From NCBI GenBank assembly GCA_031383555.1, contig JANMZR010000252.1, positions 1 to 40,444 on the forward strand: a stretch of DNA of 40,444 nt, given 5' to 3'. The translations under genes were made by a program, and so were the position numbers. The stretch is from JANMZR01 sp031383555. Lineage in GTDB: Bacteria; Bacteroidota; Bacteroidia; Cytophagales; Spirosomataceae. Each line of letters begins with the position of its first letter. Position 1 is the first letter of the stretch. Positions 7,313 to 15,098 of this stretch are shown in pieces. Under the pieces are notes generated by a model that had not been told where the DNA came from, made no database searches, and worked only from the letters and a program-made list of their open reading frames with translations.

Positions 7313-7939
7313 ATGGAAAAAGAAAAAAAGAGCTTTTCACTTAGATCTTATTTTAACTCCACAGTGATAGAAGCAGGCCTTGACGAAGCTGGCCGTGGCC
7401 CATTAGCTGGCCCAGTGGTAGCTTCAGCAGTTATTCTCTCGAAAAATTACAAAAATAAATGGCTTAATGATTCAAAGCAACTCTCTGAATATGAGCGAGA
7501 TGAATTGGCATTAGAAATAAAAAATAAAGCTTTGGCTTACAGTATTAGTGAAGTATGCAATCAGGAAATAGATCGAATAAACATATTAAAAGCATCCATA
7601 AAAGCCATGCATTTATGTATTGATAAATTGGCATTGAAACCTGAACATTTGTTAATAGACGGCAATAAATTTTTACCTTATCCGATGATTCCTCACACTT
7701 GTTTTATTAAAGGCGATGGTAAATTTTTATCAATTGCAGCAGCCTCCATTTTAGCCAAAACCTATCGAGATGAATTGATGAGAAAACTAGCGGAAACGCA
7801 TCCTGAATACGGATGGGAGCATAATTTTGGGTATCCGACTTTGATGCATAGGCAAGCTATAAAAACCTACGGAACAACTCCTTATCACAGACTTAGCTTT
7901 CAATTATTAAAAGTTGTGGATGATAATTTAAAAGATTAA
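7313..7939 (+). CDS. rnhB: Ribonuclease HII
   Basis: A 208-residue protein from the ATG at 7313. A longer frame back to 7253 overlaps batA and adds no conserved sequence. RNase HII cleaves the RNA strand at ribonucleotides embedded in DNA. The family signature GLDEAGRGPLAGPVVASAV gives the first catalytic Asp-Glu pair. Further acidic residues are in LLIDGNKF and in SILAKTYRDELM. The C-terminus HPEYGWEHNFGYPT is also typical. The gene is 10 bp after the BatA gene and converges on kynU. Confidence 0.96.
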   Translation: MEKEKKSFSLRSYFNSTVIEAGLDEAGRGPLAGPVVASAVILSKNYKNKWLNDSKQLSEYERDELALEIKNKALAYSISEVCNQEIDRINILKASIKAMHLCIDKLALKPEHLLIDGNKFLPYPMIPHTCFIKGDGKFLSIAAASILAKTYRDELMRKLAETHPEYGWEHNFGYPTLMHRQAIKTYGTTPYHRLSFQLLKVVDDNLKD

Positions 7940-7945
7940 TTCCTT

Positions 7946-9223
7946 TTAACTTACCCCTATAATTCTGGTATCAAATCGGCTATATTCTTGGTTCTCAACT
8001 ATTTGTACAATTCTTTTTATAGTTTGAGAAATTTCTGAAAAAGTATTATACAAAGGTGCAAAACCTAACCTGATATGATTAGGAGGTCGAAAATCGGGAA
8101 TAATTTTTACTGCCCCTGCAAGTTTTGGTTGAATCATCGCTTGGGAAATACGATAACCTTCTTTGTGTTTTATCGAAATATGTGAGCCTCTTTTATCTGA
8201 ATCCAATGGACTACCAATTTCAAAGCCTAATGGCAACAATACTTCTTGCATCATTTTTAGGCAAAAATTACTCATTAATTGGCTTTTTTGATAAATATTT
8301 TCAATTCCCGCATTCAAATGAATATCAAGCCCAGGCTCTATGGCTGCCAGCGATAGAATATTGGGTGTACCTGTGGCCATTTTTTGTATTGTTGTATTGG
8401 CTTCAAAAGTAGATTTGAACTGAAAAGGGGCATTATGGCCAAACCAAGCCGATATTGGATTTTGCAAAAATGGTTGTAGGCTTTTACGAATAAACAAAAA
8501 AGCGGGTGCTCCTGGCCCTCCATTCAAGTATTTATAAGTGCAACCAACAGCCAAATCGGTATTGCTTTTATCCAAATGAATGGGTATTGCCCCTACTGCA
8601 TGGCTGAGATCCCATAAAGTGAGTGCCCCATGCTCATGTGCCAAAGCATTCACGGCTTCCATTGGATAGCTATAGGCACTTTTATACAATACAGCACTGA
8701 GGCTCAGTAAAGCTGTTTTTTTGTTGATTAACTGACCTATTTCATTTTCGTTAACAGCTATTTCGTCAATGCTTTTGGCAATTGTAAGTGTATGTGATTT
8801 GAAATGCTGCCTAACAAGTCCATCCAAAACATACAAATCACCTGGAAAATTATGCTCATCGCTGACTATTTCTGTTTTATCTGATTTGAAAGTTAAGGCT
8901 GCAAATGCCAATTTAAATAAATTTACAGATGTATTGTCTCCAACAAAAATTTCATCGACTTGAGCTCCTACAAGTTTAGCAATTTTTTCTGATAGCCTTT
9001 TTTGCAAATCAAGCCAATGCTCATTCCAAGATTGAATTCCTTTTGCACCCCATTGATTTTCTATCAGTTGCGTTTGAAGCTCAATCGTTTTTAAAGGAAG
9101 CTTTCCAAGCGAATTCCCATCTAAATAAATATAATTATTCGAAGAAAATTGGCTCCTGAAATGGGCTAAAGTATCCAATTGATCTAGCTCATTTGCTTTT
9201 GCCTCAAACTGTGAAAAATCCAT
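7946..9223 (-). CDS. kynU: Kynureninase
   Basis: A 425-residue PLP-dependent fold-type I enzyme that splits kynurenine or 3-hydroxykynurenine to (3-hydroxy)anthranilate and alanine. Visible family features are YLDGNSLGKLP near the N-terminus, SDEHNFPGD, the PLP-contacting LWDLSHAVG (D205), the Schiff-base lysine K231 in GCTYKYLNGGPGAP, and ATGTPNILSLAAIEPGL. No other kynurenine-pathway gene is in the window, so its partners must lie elsewhere. The upstream SGNH gene ends 3 bp before its start, so both are probably one transcript. Confidence 0.95.
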   Translation of the reverse strand: MDFSQFEAKANELDQLDTLAHFRSQFSSNNYIYLDGNSLGKLPLKTIELQTQLIENQWGAKGIQSWNEHWLDLQKRLSEKIAKLVGAQVDEIFVGDNTSVNLFKLAFAALTFKSDKTEIVSDEHNFPGDLYVLDGLVRQHFKSHTLTIAKSIDEIAVNENEIGQLINKKTALLSLSAVLYKSAYSYPMEAVNALAHEHGALTLWDLSHAVGAIPIHLDKSNTDLAVGCTYKYLNGGPGAPAFLFIRKSLQPFLQNPISAWFGHNAPFQFKSTFEANTTIQKMATGTPNILSLAAIEPGLDIHLNAGIENIYQKSQLMSNFCLKMMQEVLLPLGFEIGSPLDSDKRGSHISIKHKEGYRISQAMIQPKLAGAVKIIPDFRPPNHIRLGFAPLYNTFSEISQTIKRIVQIVENQEYSRFDTRIIGVS

Positions 9224-9226
9224 AGC

Positions 9227-9919
9227 TTATTTAATAGGAAATATTTCTTTTACAATTTTTTCTGCCCAAAGCCTATACATTTTACCCGAAGGATGTAGCC
9301 CGTCATCGGCGATTAAAGTTAAATCAGTATCCGCCTCTCGAGAAATACCCGTTATATCTACAAAAACAACGGCTTTTTTCAGCGTTTCCTCCTTTTTCAC
9401 TTGATTATAAATATCAATATTTTTACTAATATTCAATTTACTCGATTTTTTGCCAAAAGGTGTTATGCCCCAATCGGGTATTGAAACCACAAAAACATTC
9501 TTTGGCTTATTGCCTGCCAAAGTGATGGCATCTGCCAACAAACCAGCAAATTCATTTCGAAACACTTCAACATCACGGCCTCGATATTGATTATTTACGC
9601 CAATTAAAAGCGATACTTTATCAAATTTTTTGTTAAAAATTTTAGCTTCGTCCATTGCTTTTTTTAGCTCATCAGTTGTCCAACCAGTTTTAGCAATTAT
9701 CTGAGGTTCTGCCAAGTTGATGCCATTATCAGTTAATATTTTTGCAAGAATATTGGGGTATCTATCTTTTTCTGCTACTGATTCACCAATGGTATAGCTA
9801 TCACCCAAAGCCAAATAAGTTTTTTCTGTACTGCTTTTTTCATTTTCACACTGAAAAGCAAAATGAAACAATGCAAAAATGAAAATATATTTTGAAAGTT
9901 TTGATGAAGTTTTTATCAT
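9227..9919 (-). CDS. SGNH/GDSL-family hydrolase, lipoprotein
   Basis: A 230-residue protein. The N-terminus has a hydrophobic signal ending in FHFAFQC (lipobox-like cysteine at about residue 24), suggesting lipid anchoring. The SGNH blocks are present: block I YLALGDSYTIGE (nucleophile Ser), the block III-type VSLLIGVNNQYRG, and block V DDGLHPSGKMY with the Asp-x-x-His pair. Such enzymes are esterases or lipases with very varied substrates, which cannot be chosen here. It is translated from the same likely transcript as kynU (3-bp gap). Confidence 0.88.
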   Translation of the reverse strand: MIKTSSKLSKYIFIFALFHFAFQCENEKSSTEKTYLALGDSYTIGESVAEKDRYPNILAKILTDNGINLAEPQIIAKTGWTTDELKKAMDEAKIFNKKFDKVSLLIGVNNQYRGRDVEVFRNEFAGLLADAITLAGNKPKNVFVVSIPDWGITPFGKKSSKLNISKNIDIYNQVKKEETLKKAVVFVDITGISREADTDLTLIADDGLHPSGKMYRLWAEKIVKEIFPIK

Positions 9920-10018
9920 AAATAAAAAGCAGTATGATTTTCTAAAATTAAATGGCTAAAAATAAATTCAATTTTTTTGTAAAGTTAAAGGAGGAGAAAT
10001 TTGAATTGCAGCAATTTT

Positions 10019-10504
10019 TCAAATAAATGATTCAATCAGATTGGTTATTTTTTCTAGACCTATTTTATCGATTTCTGAAAAATCATTTAGTAAATCAGAG
10101 TCCACATCCAACACCAAAAAAACTTCTCCATTTTTGTCAGAAGCAGGCACTACAATTTCAGATTTGGAGGCTGATGAGCAGGCAATATGGCCTGGAAAAG
10201 CATCAACATCAGGCACAATTACTGTTTGTTTTGTTGTATAACAAAATCCACAAACGCCTTTATCAAAATTAATTCGAGTACAGGCCAAAGGTCCTTGAAA
10301 AGGCCCTAAAACCAGTTGATCACCCTTTTTCAGATAAAAACCAACCCAAAAAAAGCCAAAGGCTTCTTTCAAAACGGCGGAAATATTGGCTAGATTGGCG
10401 ATTAAATCGGGTTCGTCTGAAATCAGCGCCTCTATTTGTGGTACAATAGCCTCGTAAATTTCTAGTCTATTGGAAGTTTGGGGAATAAATAGACTTTCTG
10501 CCAT
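10019..10504 (-). CDS. msrC: Free methionine-(R)-sulfoxide reductase (GAF domain)
   Basis: A 161-residue single GAF-domain protein. fRMsr enzymes reduce free methionine-R-sulfoxide using three cysteines. C75, C85 and C109 (PLACTRINFDKGVCGFC and GHIACSSASKSEIVVP) have the 10- and 24-residue spacings of the E. coli enzyme's catalytic and resolving cysteines. A fourth cysteine, C88, is an extra. The family motifs FFWVGFYL and LVLGPFQGPLAC are present. It is the last gene of a likely four-gene unit (antitoxin, toxin, conserved hypothetical, msrC) with an 18-bp gap to the preceding gene. Confidence 0.93.
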   Translation of the reverse strand: MAESLFIPQTSNRLEIYEAIVPQIEALISDEPDLIANLANISAVLKEAFGFFWVGFYLKKGDQLVLGPFQGPLACTRINFDKGVCGFCYTTKQTVIVPDVDAFPGHIACSSASKSEIVVPASDKNGEVFLVLDVDSDLLNDFSEIDKIGLEKITNLIESFI

Positions 10505-10522
10505 TTATTTTTTTAGAAGGTT

Positions 10523-11023
10523 TTAAATAGAAGACGGAATCGCTACAAAATACTTTTTTAACCAACTACTTGATGCCTGCACTTTCCAATTTTGATGAAA
10601 ATCGATCATTGTGATTATCGTGTTGTTGAAAGTAATAGTGTCTGGCAAAATATTTCCATCACCTATTTCATTTTTTACCTTTAAAAAATCAACTGTATGA
10701 ATCTCATTATCAGAAAGATAGGCAATAGATCTATCAAAAAAATTGATATTTAGCTCAGTACCAATACTTTTGAGCCAATTTGTTGAAGCATCAATGGAAC
10801 AACCAGAAGTAGCATTTTGATGCTCATCTGCGGCAATAATCACAAAACGATTATATAGTATTTTGAAAGCTCCAGCTAATGGTGCCCCATGAGCTGCCCA
10901 TTGGCTAATTTGCTCATTTAGAGTTGTTTGTATTAACTCAGATTCCTTTTCAGAAAGCTTTTTATCTGTTTGATACACCCATATACGGGCATAATCAGGC
11001 ATATTTTCGAAGGAGAATAGCAT
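10523..11023 (-). CDS. Conserved Bacteroidota hypothetical protein (often mislabelled ABC transporter ATPase)
   Basis: A 166-residue protein with no Walker motif, so the 'ABC transporter ATPase' label attached to this family in many Bacteroidota genomes is not supported. Recognisable family features are PDYARIWVYQTDKKL, the run QWAAHGAPLAGAFKILYNRFVIIAADE and SGCSIDASTNWLK. The conserved W-x-x-HG and SGCSID segments suggest an enzymatic or ligand-binding site, but the function is unknown. It lies 3 bp downstream of the toxin gene and 18 bp upstream of msrC. Confidence 0.8.
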   Translation of the reverse strand: MLFSFENMPDYARIWVYQTDKKLSEKESELIQTTLNEQISQWAAHGAPLAGAFKILYNRFVIIAADEHQNATSGCSIDASTNWLKSIGTELNINFFDRSIAYLSDNEIHTVDFLKVKNEIGDGNILPDTITFNNTIITMIDFHQNWKVQASSSWLKKYFVAIPSSI

Positions 11024-11026
11024 ATG

Positions 11027-11329
11027 TTATGATTTTATAAATTTGAATTTCTCGGGATCTTGCCTACAATCCCAAATTTTTAAAATATCGATAAATTCTG
11101 GGCTGTTTTCATAAACTATTATATACTCTTTGACAATAAATAAACGAATATTTTCATGTGCTGTTGGCTTGCCAATTAATGGGAAATCTCTTAATTGTTT
11201 GGTGCATTTTAAGAAAATTCGATCTAATTTATTGCTATAAATTGTATTTTGGTTCCTTAATTTCCAATACTCTAAAATTGAAAATCTATCATTTTCAGCA
11301 GCTAATGACCATCTTATAGGTTTAGCCAT
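11027..11329 (-). CDS. RelE/ParE-family toxin
   Basis: A 100-residue protein with the ParE/RelE fold pattern of Bacteroidota TA toxins: IRWSLAAENDRFSILEYW, then YSNKLDRIFLKCTKQLRDFPLIGK, and the C-terminal VKEYIIVYE...ILKIWDCRQDPEKF. In this family the target is either mRNA on the ribosome (RelE) or DNA gyrase (ParE); the sequence does not decide. Its start overlaps the 3' end of the antitoxin gene by 16 bp, the usual coupling in type II modules. Confidence 0.9.
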   Translation of the reverse strand: MAKPIRWSLAAENDRFSILEYWKLRNQNTIYSNKLDRIFLKCTKQLRDFPLIGKPTAHENIRLFIVKEYIIVYENSPEFIDILKIWDCRQDPEKFKFIKS

Positions 11330-11547
11330 TTTTCTACTTTTTTATTTAAATCTTCATCTAAAATAGATTCTCCATTTTTTATTTGATTTCTTGATATTTC
11401 AATTTCACTCCATTCAGATTCCGTAAAAGTATATAGTTCACTTTTTTTTGAATTATTTAAAAGCTGATATATCTCTTCTAAAATAGCATCGTCATCCATT
11501 GCCAATACTTTTTCAATTACTTTTTCTTTTAATTCTAAAGTTGCCAT
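11314..11547 (-). CDS. Antitoxin of the RelE/ParE module
   Basis: A 77-residue acidic helical protein upstream of and overlapping the toxin. The N-terminal LKEKVIEKVLAMDDDAILEEIYQLL helix pair is the pattern seen in antitoxins paired with this toxin type in Bacteroidota. The C-terminal half (SEWSEIEISRNQIKNGESILDEDLNKKVEKWL) would wrap the toxin. No canonical DNA-binding domain is obvious, so autoregulation is uncertain. The assignment rests mainly on position, size and overlap. Confidence 0.85.
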   Translation of the reverse strand: MATLELKEKVIEKVLAMDDDAILEEIYQLLNNSKKSELYTFTESEWSEIEISRNQIKNGESILDEDLNKKVEKWLNL

Positions 11548-11570
11548 AATTTTGAATATTTAAACCTAAA

Positions 11571-11578
11571 CAAATCTA
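11571..11578 (-). promoter_or_regulatory. Putative -7 promoter element for the TA-msrC unit
   Basis: TAGATTTG on the minus strand matches TAnnTTTG about 24 bp upstream of the antitoxin ATG. The -33 position reads AATG rather than TTTG, so the match is partial. Confidence 0.4.
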
Positions 11579-11595
11579 CAATAATATTCTAATAA

Positions 11596-12387
11596 CTACA
11601 TTCCACCTGCAATCAGTTCCGCCAAGTCATAAACTTTAATGCTATCCTCCTTTTCTTTGTTTTTAATTCCGTCGCTCATCATAGTCATACAAAACGGACA
11701 AGCCACTGCAATAGTTGTTGCGCCTGTTTCAATGGCATCTTCAATTCGTTCAATATTTACTTCTTTATTGCATTTTTCGGCATCTTTAAACATTTGGCCT
11801 CCTCCTGCTCCACAACATAAACCTTTGGTTTTGCAGCGTTTCATTTCCACCAAATCGGCATCCAGAGCTTCCAAAACAGCTCTTGGGGCTTCATAAATAT
11901 CGTTGGCTCTACCCAAATAACAACTGTCGTGGTAAGTGATTTTTTGACCTTTGAAGCTTCCTCCCTCGGCCATTTTCACTCGGCCATCATTGATTAATTG
12001 TTGCAAAAAAGTAGAATGATGAATTACCTCATAATTTCCTCCCAATTCAGGATATTCATTTTTCAAGGTATTAAAACAATGCGGGCAAGCCGTTACAATT
12101 TTCTTTACTTCGTATCCATTCAAAACTTGAATATTCATTGAAGCTTGCATTTGAAACAGAAATTCGTTGCCCGCTCTACGAGCTGGATCACCTGTACATG
12201 CCTCTTCAGTACCCAAAACGGCAAATTTCACCCCGACAGCATTCATAATTTTACAAAAAGCGATAGTTACTTTTTTATAACGATCGTCAAATGAGCCAGC
12301 ACAACCTACCCAAAATAATATTTCAGGGCTTTCACCTTTTACTAACATTTCGGCCATTGTGGGTATAGCTAAGTTTGTATTTTCCAT
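11596..12387 (-). CDS. CCG-domain (HdrB/GlpC-like) iron-sulfur oxidoreductase subunit
   Basis: A 263-residue protein with two cysteine-rich CCG-type domains: FWVGCAGSFDD...CTGD and ACPHCFNTLKNEYPELGG in the first, YHDSCYLGR...RCKTKGLCCGAGGGQMF and ACPFCMTMM in the second. Such domains bind an unusual 4Fe-4S cluster and act in heterodisulfide-reductase-like, glycolate or lactate oxidoreductases. In Bacteroidota this protein is the partner of the membrane 4Fe-4S protein encoded at 13574-14914. Here the two genes are separated by an alpha/beta hydrolase gene. The electron donor and substrate are unknown. Confidence 0.87.
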   Translation of the reverse strand: MENTNLAIPTMAEMLVKGESPEILFWVGCAGSFDDRYKKVTIAFCKIMNAVGVKFAVLGTEEACTGDPARRAGNEFLFQMQASMNIQVLNGYEVKKIVTACPHCFNTLKNEYPELGGNYEVIHHSTFLQQLINDGRVKMAEGGSFKGQKITYHDSCYLGRANDIYEAPRAVLEALDADLVEMKRCKTKGLCCGAGGGQMFKDAEKCNKEVNIERIEDAIETGATTIAVACPFCMTMMSDGIKNKEKEDSIKVYDLAELIAGGM

Positions 12388-12442
12388 ATTTTAAAAAATT
12401 CAAATAATATTATTTTTTTGTTGTTAAATTATTACAAATCAA

Positions 12443-13453
12443 TTAATTAGAATACCCCACATCCTCAACTTTCAATACTGACTCCAAAAATTTCTCTGTC
12501 TCCTTTTGTACATTTTCAACATCTTTCGAAAGAATTGGCGAAGCTAAAACATGGTTTTGTGCTTTTGGAAAAGCATACCTTTGTTTATTAGCTGAGCCCA
12601 ATTGCTCAAACATTTCGAGCATGGCAGGTACTGAAACAACTTTGTCTTGTTTTTCCACATTTTCATAATAATAACCCATAAAAACAGGGCATTTCACTTT
12701 TTCAAAAGTAGATTTATTCATGGCATGGGTGAGAAAATTTTGCAAAGCAACCAAACCATTCAAATGATAATGTTGGCACCAATATTTGGCGTGGTCAGCA
12801 CTCATGGCTGGGAAATCCCTTATAGCTGACTTATTTACAAAGCTGCCCATTTGAAGGCCCCAAGGGTTATCAAGAAGTTCCGCATTTTCATCATAAACTT
12901 TTATACATGGTGAATAAAGTACAATAGCCTTAATTTCAGGGTGTTGCGAAGCTAAATAAGTTGTTAATGCACCGCCAAATGAGGTAGATATTACTATGAC
13001 CTCATCTCCCAAAGTTTTAGCAACAGCTAGCGCATATTCAGCCGAAATAATAAATTCGTCTCCTGTAACTTTGGCCATAGTTTCATCACCAAGGTCGATT
13101 CCATGTCCTGCTAGCCTAGCCAAATAGAGGTTTGATTGGTATTTTTTAGCAATATTTCTATGCACTGGATCACCTTCTTTTTCTGTAGCTGAAAACCCGT
13201 GAATATATAAAAAAGCTATTTTCGTTTTTAACTTTTTGGTTGAATCAGCCCAAACAATTTTAGCCTCACAACCCTGGCGAATGCCTAGAGTATTTTTTTC
13301 GCCTTCTTTAATTTGGCTATCCAAAAGCGACAAATCCCCCGTTATTTTAAACATTGGCACCTCAAGCTTAGGTGCATCAGGTTTTGGGCCGAAAAAATAG
13401 ATGGCACCTAAAATGCCAATAAACCCCATAAAGCTAAATAGTATTTTTTTCAT
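12443..13453 (-). CDS. Membrane-anchored alpha/beta hydrolase
   Basis: A 336-residue protein. A single N-terminal hydrophobic segment (MKKILFSFMGFIGILGAIYFFG) acts as anchor or uncleaved signal. The hydrolase domain has the oxyanion strand FLYIHGFSATEKEG, the nucleophile elbow ISTSFGGAL, and a likely catalytic His near the C-terminus in AQNHVLASP. The elbow reads S-T-S-F-G, so the first Gly of G-x-S-x-G is replaced by Ser, which is tolerated in some esterases. It lies between the two iron-sulfur oxidoreductase genes, all on the minus strand. No functional link to them is evident. Confidence 0.87.
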   Translation of the reverse strand: MKKILFSFMGFIGILGAIYFFGPKPDAPKLEVPMFKITGDLSLLDSQIKEGEKNTLGIRQGCEAKIVWADSTKKLKTKIAFLYIHGFSATEKEGDPVHRNIAKKYQSNLYLARLAGHGIDLGDETMAKVTGDEFIISAEYALAVAKTLGDEVIVISTSFGGALTTYLASQHPEIKAIVLYSPCIKVYDENAELLDNPWGLQMGSFVNKSAIRDFPAMSADHAKYWCQHYHLNGLVALQNFLTHAMNKSTFEKVKCPVFMGYYYENVEKQDKVVSVPAMLEMFEQLGSANKQRYAFPKAQNHVLASPILSKDVENVQKETEKFLESVLKVEDVGYSN

Positions 13454-13573
13454 ATTTTTGGTTTAGGAAGATATTATAACTGCTTGATAATTATATAATT
13501 AATGTCATTTTTGTCTAAATCATCACTACGCACCTTGCCCAATTGAAACGCATGCCCCTTGCCTAGCTAATTA

Positions 13574-14914
13574 CTAACTTTTGGCCCAATTGAAGCGATC
13601 GGAGGGTGCAAACTTCCACGGTGCCTGGTTATTTTCCACATTTGAAAACATGGCGTTCCAACTTGCTGGAGCATCCGATTCTTCCATAATCTGGTAGCGG
13701 CGCATTTGCAAAATAATATCCATTGGCGATATCAAAATCGGACATTCCTGCACGCAAGCGTTGCAAGTTGTGCAGGCACGAAGCTCATCAGCTGAAATAT
13801 AATCTTTATAAAGTGACTTACCGTCCTCAACAAATGTACCTTTGTTTACTGCCAAATTTTTCCCAACTTCCTCTAGCCTATCACGGGTGTCCATCATTAT
13901 TTTACGTGGCGAAAGGGCTTTTCCTGTTTGGTTGGCTGGGCAAGCAGATGTGCATCGACCACATTCAGTACAAGAATAGGCATCCATCAAATTTTTCCAT
14001 GTCAAATCCATCACATCTTTTGCACCAAAACGGGCAGGCTGGGCAGGCTCCCCTCCCAATTGAGGAGGGGTTGGGGTTTCTTCAACAATTCCTAACATTA
14101 AATTTACTTCTTTTGTAACTTCTGGCATATTGGCAATTTTTCCTTTTGAGCCCAAATCTGCAAAATAGGTATTAGGAAAGGCCAAAAATATATGCAAATG
14201 CTTTGAATAGGTTACATAAAGTGCAAATGTAAAAATCCCTAAAATATGGAACCACCATGCAATACGTTCCATTTTTAATAAGGAATTTGTACTAAAATTG
14301 TCAAAAAAAGGAATCATCATTTGGCTTATAATAAACGAGCCAACTTGTTCAAAATGAGGCGCATTGCGACTTTGAAGTACTGAATCTGCGGCATTCATAG
14401 TAAAAAGTGCAACCATTAGTACAATCTCAAAAATTAAAATAGTGTTCGCATCAATAACCGGAAAACCATTCAACTCTCGGTGTCGGCTAGGTTGTAGGCG
14501 ATTAACTTTTGTGACATTTCGTCTAAATAAAAATACTACACAAACCGCCAGAACACCAAAAGCTAATACTTCAAAAAAGTTAATTAATATCGGATAAATA
14601 CCTCCTAAAAGAGGGGCAAACAACCTATGTGTACCCAAAATACCATCTAATACTATTTCTAAAACTTCAATATTTATCAGTACAAAACCTGCATAAATAA
14701 TAAAATGCATGATACCAACTATTGGCCGATCAAACATTTTTTTTTGGCCAAAAGCAATTCTGATCATTGTTTGTAGCCTAACCGAAGGATTATCGGTCCG
14801 ATCCAATGGCTTACCGATTTGTATCGTTTTTTTTATGATCCCAACTCGATTAAAAATAAGATAACCAGCTGTAATAAGCGCAGTTAAAAAAAGAATTTGT
14901 TGTAGTATTTGCAT
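13574..14914 (-). CDS. Membrane 4Fe-4S ferredoxin-type oxidoreductase (HdrC/NarI-like fusion)
   Basis: A 446-residue protein. The N-terminal half (about 1-250) has several membrane segments resembling a NarI/HdrE-like heme b domain. The C-terminal half carries two ferredoxin motifs: CTECGRCTSACP (about 309-320) and CTTCNACVQECP (about 374-385), each with CxxCxxCxxxCP spacing. It probably passes electrons between the quinone pool and its CCG-domain partner (11596-12387). The linker between halves (about residues 280-296, TPTPPQLGGEPAQPA) is encoded by a palindromic, partly repeated DNA segment unlike the rest of the gene (see the repeat at 14032-14070). Confidence 0.87.
   Translation of the reverse strand: MQILQQILFLTALITAGYLIFNRVGIIKKTIQIGKPLDRTDNPSVRLQTMIRIAFGQKKMFDRPIVGIMHFIIYAGFVLINIEVLEIVLDGILGTHRLFAPLLGGIYPILINFFEVLAFGVLAVCVVFLFRRNVTKVNRLQPSRHRELNGFPVIDANTILIFEIVLMVALFTMNAADSVLQSRNAPHFEQVGSFIISQMMIPFFDNFSTNSLLKMERIAWWFHILGIFTFALYVTYSKHLHIFLAFPNTYFADLGSKGKIANMPEVTKEVNLMLGIVEETPTPPQLGGEPAQPARFGAKDVMDLTWKNLMDAYSCTECGRCTSACPANQTGKALSPRKIMMDTRDRLEEVGKNLAVNKGTFVEDGKSLYKDYISADELRACTTCNACVQECPILISPMDIILQMRRYQIMEESDAPASWNAMFSNVENNQAPWKFAPSDRFNWAKS
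14032..14070. repeat. Palindromic element plus 9-bp tandem repeat inside the iron-sulfur protein gene
   Basis: GGGCAGGCT is tandemly repeated (14032-14040, 14041-14049). It is followed directly by the hairpin CCCCTCC (14050-14056), loop CAATTGA, GGAGGGG (14064-14070). The segment is strikingly G+C-rich in an A+T-rich gene and encodes a Pro/Gly/Gln-rich linker in frame. Confidence 0.7.
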
Positions 14915-15098
14915 ATTACTTTGCTAAGAATTTCAAAAAATAATTATGAAATATTTTTGATAAAAATACAAGGTACAAATATCGCAAATGAAATAATAGT
15001 ATGCAAGCATACTATTTTCAAAATCCAATTGGTGGTTCTATTCAATACTTTTTGTTATTTTTACTAATTAAAATTTGTTTCAATCCATATATTTAAAA

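Noticed and set aside
10523..11023. ABC transporter ATPase
   Set aside because: The common database label is not supported: no Walker A, Walker B or signature motif is present.
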